Origin: Pararcticibacter amylolyticus | GTDB lineage: Bacteria; Bacteroidota; Bacteroidia; Sphingobacteriales; Sphingobacteriaceae | Reading direction: 5' to 3' | NCBI RefSeq assembly: GCF_003130405.1 | Contig: NZ_QEAS01000022.1 | Location: forward strand, 37,178 to 98,633 | Length of the DNA: 61,456 nt | Shown here: piece by piece, positions 45,201 to 60,200 of the stretch | Layout: each line of letters begins with the position of its first letter | Position numbering within the stretch: position 1 is the first letter of the stretch | Position numbers and translations under genes: made by a program | The notes under the pieces: generated by a model | Told to the model about the DNA's origin: nothing | The model's database searches: none | What the model saw: only the letters and a program-made list of their open reading frames with translations

Positions 45201-48200
45201 TGGGGTGATTACGATAACGACGGACGCCTGGATTTCATTATCTCAGGATACGCTAATTCGAACCGGTTTAACAGGATCTACCGTCAGATCAGCAACGGAA
45301 CGTTTGCCGACGTTACGTTGTCTGTATTGCCCTTAGATATGCCGCTGTTCTCCTACAGCCGTGTGGAATTTGTTGACTTCAATAACAACGGGCAGCTGGA
45401 TTTCCTGATCATGGGAAACGGCTCCACAGGAGGGATACAAACTCTATTATATGAGAATAAAGGATCTTCGGCTATTAATACACCTCCTTCAGTGCCGGCA
45501 GGCCTGACACATACAATGAATTCCGACGGATCCGTCACCTTTAGCTGGACGGCTTCTACCGATACACAAACACCTTCGGCGGGACTGAGCTACAACCTGT
45601 ATCTCAGCACGGTTTCCGGTAAGGAAAATAAACAGGGGCCCGCTTCTTCCTTGAGCGACGGCTTCCGCCGTGTCGTGCAGTTCGGGCCAACTCAAACGAC
45701 ATCTTATACGGTATCTCCCGATGCATTCGACCCCTCTGTTACCTTCTACTGGAGCGTGCAGGCGATAGATGGTGCTTATGCAGGATCTGCTTTTGCCCCG
45801 GAGAAGAGTTTTTCTGTTGTTTACCCGAAGTTCGTGAAAAAAGCAGGAACTCCTTTCCCGAATGTCTATTCAGGTGCGACCAGCTGGGGTGATTATGATA
45901 ATGACGGCTTGCTGGACCTCCTGATCATTGGAGCCAGCAACTATGGAAACATAAAATTATATCGTCAGAAGCCTGACGGGACATTTGAGGACAAGACTTC
46001 CCTGATCCCCTTCCCTTCACAGATCAGTGCCAGCCCGGGTGTTTACAGCGGCGATATCAAATGGGGCGATTACGATAATGATGGCAGGCTCGACTTTGCT
46101 TATATCGGATATAGTAACTATTACGGTGCCAGCAATTTCTTTGTCTACCATCAAAAGACCGATGGTACATTTGAAGTTGCAAGTGGTCTTGTGCAAGGCA
46201 GTTCTACGCTTTATAATTATTCAGGAATCATATCAGCATCCAGAACTCCTTTGTACAACGGTACGATAAACTGGGTTGATTACGACAGGGATGGTAGGCT
46301 GGATCTATATTTGAACGGTCAATATTCCGGCAATTCATCTTATTACACATACCTGTATCGTCAGAAACCAGACGGGACTTTCGAAGACAGGACATCAGGC
46401 ATTTCCTATCCGGCATCACAGTCATCCAGTGACTGGGGAGATTATGATAACAATGGCTTCCCTGACCTGTTGCTCACCGGCTACAGTCCAAGCTACGGGA
46501 ACTTTACAAGATTGTTCCGCCAAACCAGTGCAGGGGTGTTTGCGGATGCTACTTCAACGATCCCTTCTGTTCCGGGTGTTAATGAAGGCCTCGCAAAATG
46601 GGGGGATTATGACAATGATGGCCGCCTTGATTTTATCATTACAGGCAGCCGCCAGTTCAGGCTTTACCATCAGAAAACTGACGGAACGTTTGAGGATAAA
46701 ACATCCCTGGTTCCCAATGCATCAGTCATTGCCGTGAACCAGGCTTCGAACGGAGCTTTCAGCTGGGGGGATTATGATAACGATGGTCGTCTCGATTTCG
46801 TGATCAGCGGGAATTCAGGCACAGGCAGGAGCACACGTTTGTATCATCAGAAAGCTGATGGCAGTTTTGAAGACCACAGTGCACTTTCTCTTCCCTGGGA
46901 TGTGCGCCAGATGAACAATAGCAGGGTAGATTTTGCAGATTACAATAAAGATGGTCGCCTGGACTTCATTATTTCAGGCTATGATCAGACCGGCATCGCA
47001 CAAACGGTTTTATATGATAATTTATCCACTCCGAAGCTGAACACAGCTCCGGTGGCTCCAACCGGCTTAAGCCACGTGGTGAATGCCAATGGTACGGTGA
47101 CCTTACGCTGGTCTCCTGCTACAGATACACAGACTCCTTCCGGCGGTTTAAGTTATAATGTTTACTTTAGTACTGTTGCGGGGCAGGTAAATAAACTGGG
47201 CCCTGCTTCTGACCCTGCTAACGGTTTCCGCCGTGTGGTTCAGCAGGGTGTTACACAAACCAACAGTTATACGATCAATATCAGCGGGATTGATCCCGGC
47301 ATCACTTACTACTGGAGTGTGCAGGCCGTAGATGGCGCGTATGCCGGATCGCCTTTTGCCCCTGAACAAACTTTTAAACTGGATTATCCTAAGTTTGTCA
47401 AAAAGACCGGAACGCCTTTCCTATCCGCCAGCGGAGCTTCTACGCATTGGGGTGACTACGATAACGATGGCCTTCTGGATATCATTATAGCAGGCGGGAA
47501 TATGCTGAAGCTTTACCGTCAAACGCCGTCAGGCGGTTTTGAAGACAAAACTTCCCTCATCAACCTGCCTTCCAATGCTGCTTCGTATGCGGGAGTTATA
47601 GATGGTAACATTAAGTGGGGAGATTATGATAACGACGGACGCCTTGATTTTGCTTATGCCGGCTACAATACATCAGGCTTTTATAATTTCTATATATACC
47701 ATCAAAATGCCGCAGGTTCTTTTGACGTTGCCACGGGAACTGCTCAAAACAGTTCTTATACATATCAGGTACAAGGTATTTTTAACTCGACCCTATATGG
47801 CTACCGTTACAGTTCGCTGAACTGGGTGGATTATGATCTCGATGGCAGGCTGGATCTGTATGTAACCGGTCAGAGATATGATGGATATAGTGATCATATG
47901 CTGTTCCATCAAAGAAGCGATGGTGGATTTGAAAACAGGATCGGTGCTATTTCCAGCTATTTACCAGCTACACATCAGGGTACCGCAGAATGGTGTGATT
48001 ACGACAAAGATGGCTTGCCTGACCTGCTGGTTTCAGGTAACAACTATAATGGCTCTGCCAATAATTACTATGTCCGGCTATTAAAACAAACTGCACCCGG
48101 CGTTTTTACTAATGCAACTGCAAAAATTCCGTCAATTCCGGCCCTTTACGGCGGAGCTGCAAAATGGGGAGACTATGATAATGACGGACGGCAGGACTTC

Positions 48201-51200
48201 CTGTTCTCCGGCTATAATGGTACACGGTACCTGAAACTGTATCACCAGACGAATACCGGTACTTTCGAAGATAAATCCTCGCTGATCCCGAACGCTGCTA
48301 ACATAGGTGTTTCGGATGCCGGAAACGGCAGCTTAAGCTGGGGTGATTATGACAACGACGGCAAGCTGGATTTTCTTTTAACGGGATATCCTCAATCAGG
48401 CACCTATACGAAATTGTTCAGGCAAACCAGCTCCGGATCGTTTGAAGATGTTTCAGCACTGACTCTCCCCTGGGATATGCCACAGGGAAATAACGCCCGT
48501 GTGGAGTTTGCAGATTATAATAATGATGGCAGGCTTGACTTCTTCTATGCCAGTAATGGATCGGTTTATGAGAACCGGGGCTCAACAAAGCTGAATACAG
48601 TGCCATCTGCTCCGGGTGGGCTAACCCATACCGTTAATGCCGATGGTTCTGTTACGCTTAGCTGGACAACGGCTACAGATACGCAAACTCCGGCGGCGGC
48701 ATTAAGCTATAATTTGTATGTGAGCACGGAGCAGGGGAAGGCAAATAAGGTGGATGCCATGTCGATCCTGAGCACAGGGTTCCGGAAAGTGGTGCAGCAG
48801 GGGAACCTTCAGAAAAGTTCTTACACTATTCGTACAGAGTTGCTGGATCCTGCGGTTACTTATTACTGGAGTGTGCAGGCTGTAGACGGTGCGTATGCAG
48901 GCTCTGCTTTTGCTCCGGAGAAGAGCTTTAGGCTGGAATATCCAAAGTTTGTGAAAAAGACAGGAACGTCTATTGTTTCTATGAGCTACTCAGGAGGAGC
49001 CTGGGGAGATTACGATAATGATGGTCTGCTCGATCTCATTGTAGCGGGTTCTGGCGCATTAAAACTTTACCGTCAGACAGCGGCAGGAGGGTTTGAGGAT
49101 AAAACTTTGAGTATCAATCTGCCCACTAACGGAAGTGCTCCCTATGCCGGGGTGTATTATGGTGATATCAAATGGGGTGATTATGATAACGACGGTCGCC
49201 TTGATTTCGCTTACATTGGCTACAGCAGTTCAGGGTATTGCAATTTCTACATCTATCGTCAGAATGCTTCCGGCACATTTGATGTCGCAAGTGGTATCAC
49301 TCATAATGCTTCCTCCAACTGGACCATTCAGGGGAACATGCTCAATACGATCTATGGATTCCGCTACGGGACGCTGAATTGGGTGGATTACGACCGCGAC
49401 GGTCGCCTGGATTTATATGTTGCAGGCCAGACATATGATAACAACCACTACATCATGTTATACCGGCAGACAGCAACGGGTACTTTTGAGAACAAGGGGG
49501 GATTAATCTCATCATACGTGCCGGTGGGCTACCATCTGGCCTCAGACTGGGCTGATTATGATAACGACGGCTTGCCTGACCTGCTGACGACCGGCTATAA
49601 TCCGGGCAGCGGAAACTTTACAAGACTTTTAAAACAAACCAGTCCCGGTGTATTTACAAATGTTACTTCGAAGATAGCTTCTGTGCCGGCAGTATATACC
49701 GGAGCAGTAAAATGGGGTGACTATGATAACGACGGACGTCTTGACTTTCTCCTTTCGGGGTACAGTAATGGCGGAAAGCTCAAGCTATACCGTCAGACAG
49801 CCAGCGGTTCGTTTGAAGATAAGTCGTCGCTGATTCTAAATGTCGCTTCGCTGGGTGTTTCAGATTCCGGTAACGGGGGGATCAGCTGGGGTGACTATAA
49901 TAATGATGGATTGCTTGACTTTTTATTGACCGGATCCAGTAGGACGAAACTGATTCGTCAGAACAGCAATGGCACTTTTGAAGATGTGTCTGTTCTTTCG
50001 CTGCCTGCCGATATGCCGCAGGCAAACAATGCAAGAGTAGAATTTGGGGACTATAATAAAGATGGCCGCCTGGATTTCTATTATTCTAATACAGGGGCTA
50101 TTTACGAAAACACGGGATCGCCAAAAGTGAACACTGCGCCTGTGGCACCCGCCGGCCTTTCTCATACCGTAAATGCGGATGGTTCAGTTACGCTTAAATG
50201 GACTGCCGGTTCTGATGCTGAGACGCCATCAGCAAGCCTGAGCTATAATTTATATGTTAGCACGGTTACCGGGAAGGAAAATAAACTGAGCCCGGCTTCT
50301 GCTCTGGCGAACGGTTTCAGGAAGATCGTACAGCAGGGAAATCTAAACGGTGTTACTACCTATACGATCCGGACGGATCTCCTGGATCCGGATGTGACAT
50401 ACTATTGGAGCGTACAGTCTGTAGATGGAGCGTATGCCGGTTCAGCATTTGCGCCGGAGAAAACGTTTAAACTGGATTATCCGAAGTTTGTCAAAAAGGC
50501 TGGAACCAGTTTCCAGATGTTCTACGGAGGATCAATGAGCTGGGGCGATTTTGATAATGACGGCAGGCTGGATATGATTACAGTGGGCGCCAATACGCTG
50601 AAGCTCTACAAGCAAAACGCAGCAGGAGGCTTTGATGACCGGACAACACTGATCAATGTGCCGTCTGCAATTGCCAGTTATCCGGGTGTTCATAATGGAG
50701 ATATCGAGTGGGGAGATTACGACAACGATGGTAAACTCGATTTTGCCTACATGGGTTATAACGGGTCGTATGGTTATTATCAATTATTCATTTATCGCCA
50801 GAACGCCTCCGGATCTTTTGATATGGTTGGGGGAATATCACAGAATAGCAGCGGCCAGACAAGTATACCATCATCAGGTATCCTGCCGTCCGGCCTGTAC
50901 GCGCCCTCTTATGGCACACTCAATTGGGTGGATTATGATCGCGACGGCCGGCTGGACCTGTATGTAAACGGACAATATTTTAATGGCAGTTATGCTACCT
51001 ATCTTTTCCGCCAGAAGCCGGACGGGACATTTGAGAACAAAGGAGGGCTGATTTCGTCTGTTGCTCCTGCGGGCTATAACAGCTCAAGTGACTGGGCCGA
51101 TTATGATAATAACGGTTTGCCGGATCTTCTGCTGACCGGTACCAATGGGAGTTATTTCACCAGGCTGATCAGGCAGACCAGTCCGGGGGTATTTGTAAAT

Positions 51201-54200
51201 GCTACTTCCAATATACCCTCAGTTCCGCAGATAGCTTACGGAACAGTTAAATGGGGCGATTATGATAATGATGGTCTCCTCGACTTTATCATGGTGGGCA
51301 ACGGCTCGACAGGAGGTTACCAGTTTAAATTATATCGCCAGAAGGCTGGCGGAAGCTTCGAAGACAAGACAAGCATTGTGGCTAACGCCTCAAAAATCGC
51401 CATGACCAATGCGGGCTACGGCGCTGTCGACTGGGGCGATTACGATAACGACGGCCGACTGGACTTCGTTTTATCAGGATCGAGCAATTCGGGCACGATC
51501 ACGAAACTGTATCACCAGACAGCTGCCGGTACATTTGAAGATGCGAGTGTCCTCTCGTTACCTTTTGATATGCCTCAGGCCTATTATTCCACTGTAAAGT
51601 TTGCAGATTATAACAAAGACGGAAGGCTTGATTTCTTCTTCTCCGGATATAGCGGATCGAACAATGCCTTTATCTATGAAAATAAGGGATATTCTGTAGT
51701 GAATACAGCACCTTCAGTTCCAGGTGGCCTGAGTCATGTGGTGAACGCGGATGGCTCAGTAAAGCTGAGCTGGACGGCATCCACGGATGCTCAGACACCA
51801 AAGGCAGGTTTATCTTACAATATTTACGTTTCGACAGTATCCGGAAAAGAAAATCGTACCGGGCCTATGTCAGACCTCACCTCCGGGTTCCGCAGGGTAG
51901 CGACCATCGGAAACATGTATGAGAATACTTCGTTCACACTGGCTGCTAATGTACTGGATCCTGCAACGGATTATTACTGGAGTGTTCAGGCTGTCGATGG
52001 CGCTTACGCTGCCTCTGCATTCGCACCTGAAAAGAGCTTCAGACTGGACTATCCAAAGTTTGTCAGGAAAACGAACACTACTTTCCCTGCCTATAATGGT
52101 TCTGCTTCCCATTGGGGAGACTACGATAATGACGGGCGCCTGGATTTACTGATGATAGGAACTAACGGGAACTCAAATATCAAGTTATTCCGTCAGAAAC
52201 CCGACGGGACTTTTGAAGACAAGAGTTCTCTTATCCTGGTGCCTTCAGGGCTTAATACCTCTACTATGGGTGCATACATCGGTGATATCCAGTGGGGCGA
52301 CTTTAACAATGACGGCAAACTGGACTTCGCTTACATGGGGTATAATGGTTCCAGCGGGTATTACAACTTCTTTATCTACCGCCAGAATGCAGCCGGAAAT
52401 TTTGAAGTAGCAAGCGGGGTGGCACGCCTGAATGCTAATTATTTGTCCTCCATCCCTGGAATAAACAAGGCTCCTATGTCTGGTTTCAGGCAAGGTACAT
52501 TGAGATGGGTGGATTACGATAACGACGGACGTCTGGATTTATACGTAAACGGGCAGGATCATACAGGCGGCAGCACTACTTACCTGTATCACCAGAAAAC
52601 GAACGGCGATTTTGAAGACAAGACAGCTTCGATCATTAATTATGCTCCTGCCGGAAGGTTTACATCTGCGGAATGGATCGACTATGACAAAAACGGGCTG
52701 CCGGATCTCCTGCTTATCGGAACCGCAAACGGCTCTACCGGTGTTACCCGTCTGGTCAGCCAGACGAGCCCGGGAGTATTTGTCAATGCGACTGCAAAGA
52801 TCCCTTCGGTTCCCGGTTTTTACCAGGGCGCTGTAAAGTGGGGAGATTATGACAACGACGGAAGACCTGATTTTCTTGTATCAGGAATGACTACAGGCGG
52901 AACCCGTCAGTTTAAACTGTATCATCAAACCAGTAACGGCACTTTCGAAGATAAGACGGCATTGGTAACAGGCAATACGCTGCTCACGGCATCTGAGAGT
53001 AGTATCAGCTGGGGGGATTACGATAATGATGGCCGTCTTGACTTTATTATATGCGGATATTCGGGGAATCCGGCCAATTCGCCCCGTATTACAAAGCTGT
53101 ACCACCAGACACAGAGTGGTACCTTTGAAGACGCAAGTTCCCTGAGCTTACCGGCTGAATTGCCGCCGATAGTGGGGGGACGAGTTGAATTTGCAGATTA
53201 CAACAACGACGGGGCCCTGGATTTCTTTGTCACCGGGTACGATCCGTTTGCCGGCCAATATTCTTCTATTTACGAAAATAAAGGCTTTTCCAGGTTTAAT
53301 AGCGTCCCCGCAGCTCCGGCCAATCTTACGCAGGTGGTGAATGCCGACAGGTCGGTGACCCTGAGCTGGTCGGCTCCGGCAGACGGAGAAACTCCGCAGG
53401 CGGGATTAAGCTATAATGTCTATCTCACCACGGTTACCGGCAAAGAAAACAGGATGAGCCCGATGGCTGCTTTAGCTAACGGTTTCAGAAGAGTAGTGAA
53501 GCTTGGAAATACACAAACGACCAGCTTTACCATAAGCGCGTCTGCTATTGTTCCCGGCGCCACCCATTACTGGAGCGTTCAGGCTATAGACGGAGCCTAC
53601 GCAGGATCTGCCTTTGCTCCGGAAAATTCATTCTTTGTTGATTTTCCAAAGTATACCAAAAAGGCGGGCACTACTTTCCCTGCTCTGCAATATTCATCGA
53701 GCAGCTGGGGAGACTATGATAATGACGGACGCCTGGATCTGCTGATGACAGGATACAGCACGGCTACGTCGTTTTCTGCGATCAAGCTGTATCACCAGAA
53801 AACAGACGGAAGTTTTGAGGACCTTACTTCTTTAATCCTTTTCCCGTCGGAGGTCAGCTCATATCCTGGAGTACAGCAAGGAGATATCAAATGGGCAGAC
53901 TATAACAACGACGGGCGTCTCGACTTTGCTTATATCGGTTATAACAATGCTTACGGTACCAATAACCTGTTTATCTTCCGTCAGCGCACAGACGGCCGCT
54001 TTGAGCAGGTAAGTGCGGTTTCGCAGATCAACAGTTCTTCTAACAGGATATTATCACCGGGAGTACTTCCGGCGTCGGCCAAAGGCTTGTTTAAAGGGAC
54101 ACTGAACTGGGTGGATTATGACCGCGATGGCCGTCTTGATCTGTACCTGAACGGCTGGTCAGCTGCCAGCAATGCGAATGTAACCTTCCTTTACAGGCAG

Positions 54201-57200
54201 AAGGCAGACGGCACTTTTGAAGATAAGAGTTCGCTTATTTCAACGGTTGCTCCGGCAGTAGAGAGCCCGGCGGCTGAATGGGCCGATTTTGACAGGGATG
54301 GATTACCGGACCTTATGTTGTCCGGGATAAACGGATCTACGCGCTATACGCGCCTGATCAGGCAAACCGGTGTTGGGGTATTTGCCGACGTAAGCAGCCG
54401 GATAAGCGGTTTACCGCTGGTCAACCTGGGCTCTGTTAAATGGGGAGACTATGATAATGACGGGCTGCTGGATCTGATCATGACCGGGACAACCGGTTCT
54501 AATACCTTTAAACTGTACCGCCAGTTGCCGAACGGAACTTTTGAAGATAAAACATCTTCCGTAGTTGGTGCCGAAACCCTGGCTTCATCCGACAGTGGAA
54601 ACGGAGGGATCAGCTGGGGAGATTATGATAATGATGGTAAATTAGACTTCCTGCTGACCGGCAACACGGCCACAGGTGCAATTACCCGTTTATTCTATCA
54701 GACCTCAGACGGAACATTTGAAGACGGATCCTCTTTATCGCTGCCTCTCGACATTCCGCAGAAATACAGGGGTAAGGCAGACTTTGCTGACTACAACAAT
54801 GACGGACGCCTGGATTTCGTTCTTTCGGGTACGGATGCTACCACGTCTGAGACCTTTATCTACGATAATACAGGTACTTTTACTGCAAATCAGAAACCAG
54901 CTGCACCAGCCGGAGCTGTCGCTTCGCTGAATGCCGACGGCAGCATCACCTTTACCTGGGAAAAAGGCAAGGATGATGTCACTCCGCAGGACGGGCTGAA
55001 CTATGCTATTTATGTGCGTACAGCTGATGTTTCGGACTACGGGAATAAGGTAAATCCAACTGCTAAACTCAGCAACGGGTTCCGCAGGATCGTTCAGAGG
55101 GGCGACATCCAGAATAACTCCTTTACCATACGCAACCTGGATGGGGCATTTGTGGTGGGCACTACCTATTACTGGAGTGTACAGTCCGTTGACGGAAACT
55201 TCAGGGGCTCAGAATTTGCACCTGTTCAGAGCTTTGTTTACGGAAATACCACCTTCACAAAAGATAATATTGCAGCATTCACCGACCAGTTGCAGAACGC
55301 TTCTGCTAACTGGGGCGATTATAATAATGACGGTCTCCTGGATGTATTGGTTTCCGGTAATGCCGGTACCAGTGGCATTACCAAGTTATACCGTCAGACC
55401 AGTGCCGGCGTGTTTGCCGATTTGACTCCTTCGGGTCTTCCGCAGTTAACACAGGGCGCTGCCGACTGGGCAGATTACGATAATGACGGAAGGCTTGATT
55501 TCATCCTGACCGGTAAAACAGGAACAGGAACTTCGGGTATCACGAAATTGTATCATCAGAAAGCAGACGGTACTTTTGAAGACCTCACCAGCACAACAAC
55601 ATTCCCTGACGGAGTACCTGCAGGGGTGTTTAACAGTGCCGTGAAGTGGGCTGACTTTAACAACGATGGCCGGGCCGACTTTATGTTCACCGGAAATACC
55701 ACCAGCACTTCAGCATATATCTCAAAACTATATGCCCAGGAACTTGCTGCTGATAAAACCACCATCGTGTTCCGGGATAAAACCGCTATGCTGCCCGGGT
55801 TACCTGCGCTTGCGTCCGGTACCGTCAATTGGACAGACTACAACAATGACGGTCTGGCTGACCTGATGCTGACTGGTTTCAATGGTTCCTCGCGCTATGT
55901 TAAGCTTTATACACGTTCAACACCGGCAGATGCAGTGTTCACAGACGTGAGCAGTTCTGCTTTTGCGGTGACACCTGCTGGGATAAGCAACAGTGCCGTG
56001 GCATGGGGCGATTATGATAACGATGGCAGGATGGACGTTGCTATGCTGGGTAATACGAATGGTTCCGTTTACAGTACGAAGCTTTACCGGAATGATCCTG
56101 TGACTGAAAAGTTTGTGGACGTAACCGCTAAAATGTTCCCTTCAGCTGTCAATCCTGTTAAGAACCTGGCTTATGGCTCGCTTAAGTGGGGCGATTATGA
56201 TAATGACAGTAAACCGGATCTGCTGATGACAGGTTCAGACGCATCCAATGTTTATTACACATTATTGTATAATCAGCGGTCGATGCCTGATACCATTTTT
56301 GCAGATGCAAGCTCGGTGATCCTCGGAAATATAAATGTGAGCAGGGGTACTGCGGAATTTGCCGACTATAACAATGACAGTAAACTGGATATCCTGCTTA
56401 CCGGTTCAAAATCAGACGGTACATCAATTCCTGTTACCCTGTTCAGGAGCAGTACGCATAATGCCAATACACTGCCCACTATGCCGTCGTCCCTGCAGGC
56501 GGATGTAGCCGCCGACAACCTGGTAACCCTTAACTGGGATGCCGGTACTGACAGCAAAACAGGTCAGGGCGGATTAAACTATAATGTGTTCGTAGGTACT
56601 GCGGGAAGCAGTCAGAACCCACTTTCTTCCCTGGCCAGCGGAAAGCTGAAAGTGGTACAAACCGGTAATGCAAAAGCAACCTTCAGTATCATCAAAGACC
56701 TTCCCGGCGGTATATATACGTGGGGCGTGCAGTCGGTAGATAACGGTTATGGCGGATCGCAGTTTGCCATTGCACCCGAGCCGTTCGTTATAAAAGACAA
56801 GCCTAAGTACACATTCAATCCACTGGCGAAGGTTTACGGGGCGCCTGAGTTTATTGCTGCTACCAGTACGAACACGGAGATCCCGGTCAGGTATGCAGTA
56901 TCAGACAGCTCGGTGGTTGAAATTACAGCTGAAGGAAAGATCCGGATCTTAAGAACCGGACGTATCCTGCTGACCGCTTACCAGGCTGAAAGCGAACATT
57001 TCCTGGCAGGCTCAGCCAGCGACAGCCTGATCATTACCAAGGCTGTCCTCACGGCCAAGCCTGATCCCAAATCCAGGATCTACAAAACTGAAAATCCTGA
57101 ATTGACGGTCGGTTATACCGGTTTTGCTTACAACGATGACCCGACGACCCTCGATCAGGCTCCGGTAGCTTCCACTACGGCGAATATCAATTCACCTGTA

Positions 57201-60200
57201 AATAAGTACCTCATTACGCTGAGCACCGGCCTGGATGATAATTATACTTTCGTCTATAAGCAGGATACGCTCTCGGTAACGAGATCGGTGGTGACTATAC
57301 GGGTAGATGACCAGGCCCGTGATTACAAAACAGCCAATCCGGAACTGACTTTTTCCTATGACGGCCTGCTGGAAGGAGAGACATGGGCAGATATCGATGT
57401 TAAACCCGTGATCGCAACTGCCGCAACGATAAATTCCGATGCGGGAACTTATCCTATCACGGTTAGCGGCGCAGCTGATGCGAACTACACTTTTGCCTAC
57501 GTCAACGGGACGCTTACCATCAGGAAGGCTGTCATTGATGTTGTTGCAGATTATAAAACAAGGCCATACGGCGCTGAAAACCCTGTATTCACCCTGAACT
57601 ACAGTGGTTTTGTAAGTGGTGATAATGACAGTGTACTGGACGTAAAACCGGTTGGTACTACAACAGCAACTGTTTCTTCGCCGGTAGGGACCTATCCTGT
57701 CACGTTTATTCCAGGTCAGGATACCAATTACGACTTCAACTATACAGAAGGAGTGCTTACCGTTGAAAAGGCCATGCTGACCGTCACTGCTGATCCTCAG
57801 ATCAAAGGGTACGGTTCAGATAACCCTCCACTTACCCTGACCTATTCAGGATTTATGGGCATGGATGATGAAACGGTGCTCGATCAGAAACCGGAAGCCT
57901 ATACCACGGTGAACATCAGTTCGGGAATGGGTATTTACGATATCTTTATATCTCCCGGATCCGATGATAATTATGACATGACCTATGTGAATGGTCTGTT
58001 TGAGGTGACGGGACCGGCGATTACGGTACGTGCAGTGCCTAAAACCAAGGTTTATGGCAGTGCTAATCCGGAACTAACCATTACCTACAGCGGCTTCCTT
58101 AACGGGGATACGCCGGATTCGGTGAGTATGCCTTCGGTTTCGACCGCTGCAACGGCCACTTCACTTCCGGGAAAGTATCCAATCACACTCACTGGCGGGG
58201 AATCAGAGAACTATAATTTCCTCCTGGTTAATAACTTCCTTACAGTAACAAAAGCACCGCTTACTGTCAGAGTTGCGCCTAAAACCAGGGTGTATGGTAC
58301 CGCCAACCCGGAGCTCACCCTGACGTACGATGGTTTTGTGAACGGAGATGATGAAAGCGCTGTTACAGCTCCTGTTATGACCACTATGGCCACGACGGCT
58401 TCAGTGCCGGGTAAGTATCCGATTATTCTGAGCGGCGGGTCGTCGGATAAATATCATTTCATATTTGTGAATGATACCCTGACAGTTACAAAGGCAGCGC
58501 TTACAGTAAAAGCTGATGCGAAGTCGAGAAATTATGGACAGGGGAATCCTGCACTTACAATGAATTACAGTGGCTTTGTAAACGGTGATTCTGTAAGTGC
58601 CATCATTCCTCCGTCCATCACAACGACGGCAACCCCTGCTTCGGCCGGGGGTAAATACCCGATCACCCTGAGCGGCGGATCATCAGACAAATACAGCTTT
58701 ATACTGGTGAACGACAGCCTGACTGTCGGTAAGGCTCAGCTAAGGATCACCGCGGACGATAAGACTAAGACATACGGCGCTGCTAATCCATCCTTTACGA
58801 TGAGCTACAGCGGGTTCCTCAATGGAGACACGGTGAGCGCCATCACTCCGCCGGTAGTAAGCAGCATTGCAACTGCTGCTTCAGGAGCAGGAACTTATCC
58901 GATCGTGCTTACAGGCGGATCGGCAGCGAACTATGATCTGCTGTTACAAAACGGAACGCTGACGGTTAACAAGGCGCAGCTGCATGTTACCGCCGCCGAT
59001 ACCAGCAAAATATACGGAATGCCGAATCCTGTTCTACCGCTGAGGTATGCAGGTTTTGCTAACGGAGATACCGAAAGCTCGCTGTCGTCGAAACCTGAAG
59101 TTTCTACTACTGCAACTACCGGATCACCGGCAGGCACATATCCCATCAGCGTCACCGGCGGCTCGTCTGACAACTACACATTTATTTATACAAACGGTAC
59201 GCTTACCGTAGGTAAAGCGCATCTGACCATCACTGCTGATGCGAAGACAAAGGTATACGGTACTGCAAACCCGGTACTGACTGCTACTTATACAGGCTTT
59301 GTAAACGGAAATACGCCCGGGTCGCTGGCTTCTCTTCCGTCGCTTTCGACCACGGCAGGCACGATGTCAGGAGCAGGAACCTACCCGGTTACAGTAACCG
59401 GCGGAGCTTCACCAAATTACGACTTTACCTACGTGAACAGTACACTGACCGTGAGCCCTGCTACACTGACTGTCACGGCGGATTCATTAAGCAGAAATTA
59501 TGGGGTTCAGAATCCTCCTCTGACGTTCAGTTATTCAGGTTTTGCCGGCAGCGACAACGAGAATTCGCTTATCAGCAAGCCGGTGGCAACGACAACGGCT
59601 CAGGTAAATTCTCCGATCGGAACTTACCCTGTTACGATTAGCGGAGGGACTTCGCCTAATTATAATTTTGTTTATAAGAACAGCACCCTGACTGTCGGTA
59701 AGACGATGCTTACTGTTACAGCTATGCCGAAGACGAAGGTCTACGGATCGGCTAACCCGGAACTTACCCTGGTATATTCAGGATTTCAGGCGGGCGATTC
59801 GGAAAGTTCCATTACACCACCGGTGATCAGTACTACCGCGACGGCTGCTTCGCCTGCGGGAACTTACCCGATCATAGTGAGCGGAGGAGCTTCTTCAAAT
59901 TATGACTTTACTTATGTCAACAGCACACTGACGGTTACAAAAGCGCCGCTGACGGTTACTGCCGACAATAAGAATAAGGTGTTTGGTGCTGCAAATCCGG
60001 CGCTGACGGTAACCTATTCAGGTTTTGTGAACGGCGATACAGAGGCTTCTGTTACGGCACCTGCTGTTTCTACAAGTGCTACTCCGGCGTCCCCGGCGGG
60101 GACTTACCCGATCACTGCCAGCGGAGCAGCTTCTTCTAACTACGAATTCACTTATGTGAATGGCACACTTACGGTTGGCAAAGCAATGCTGACGATCACT

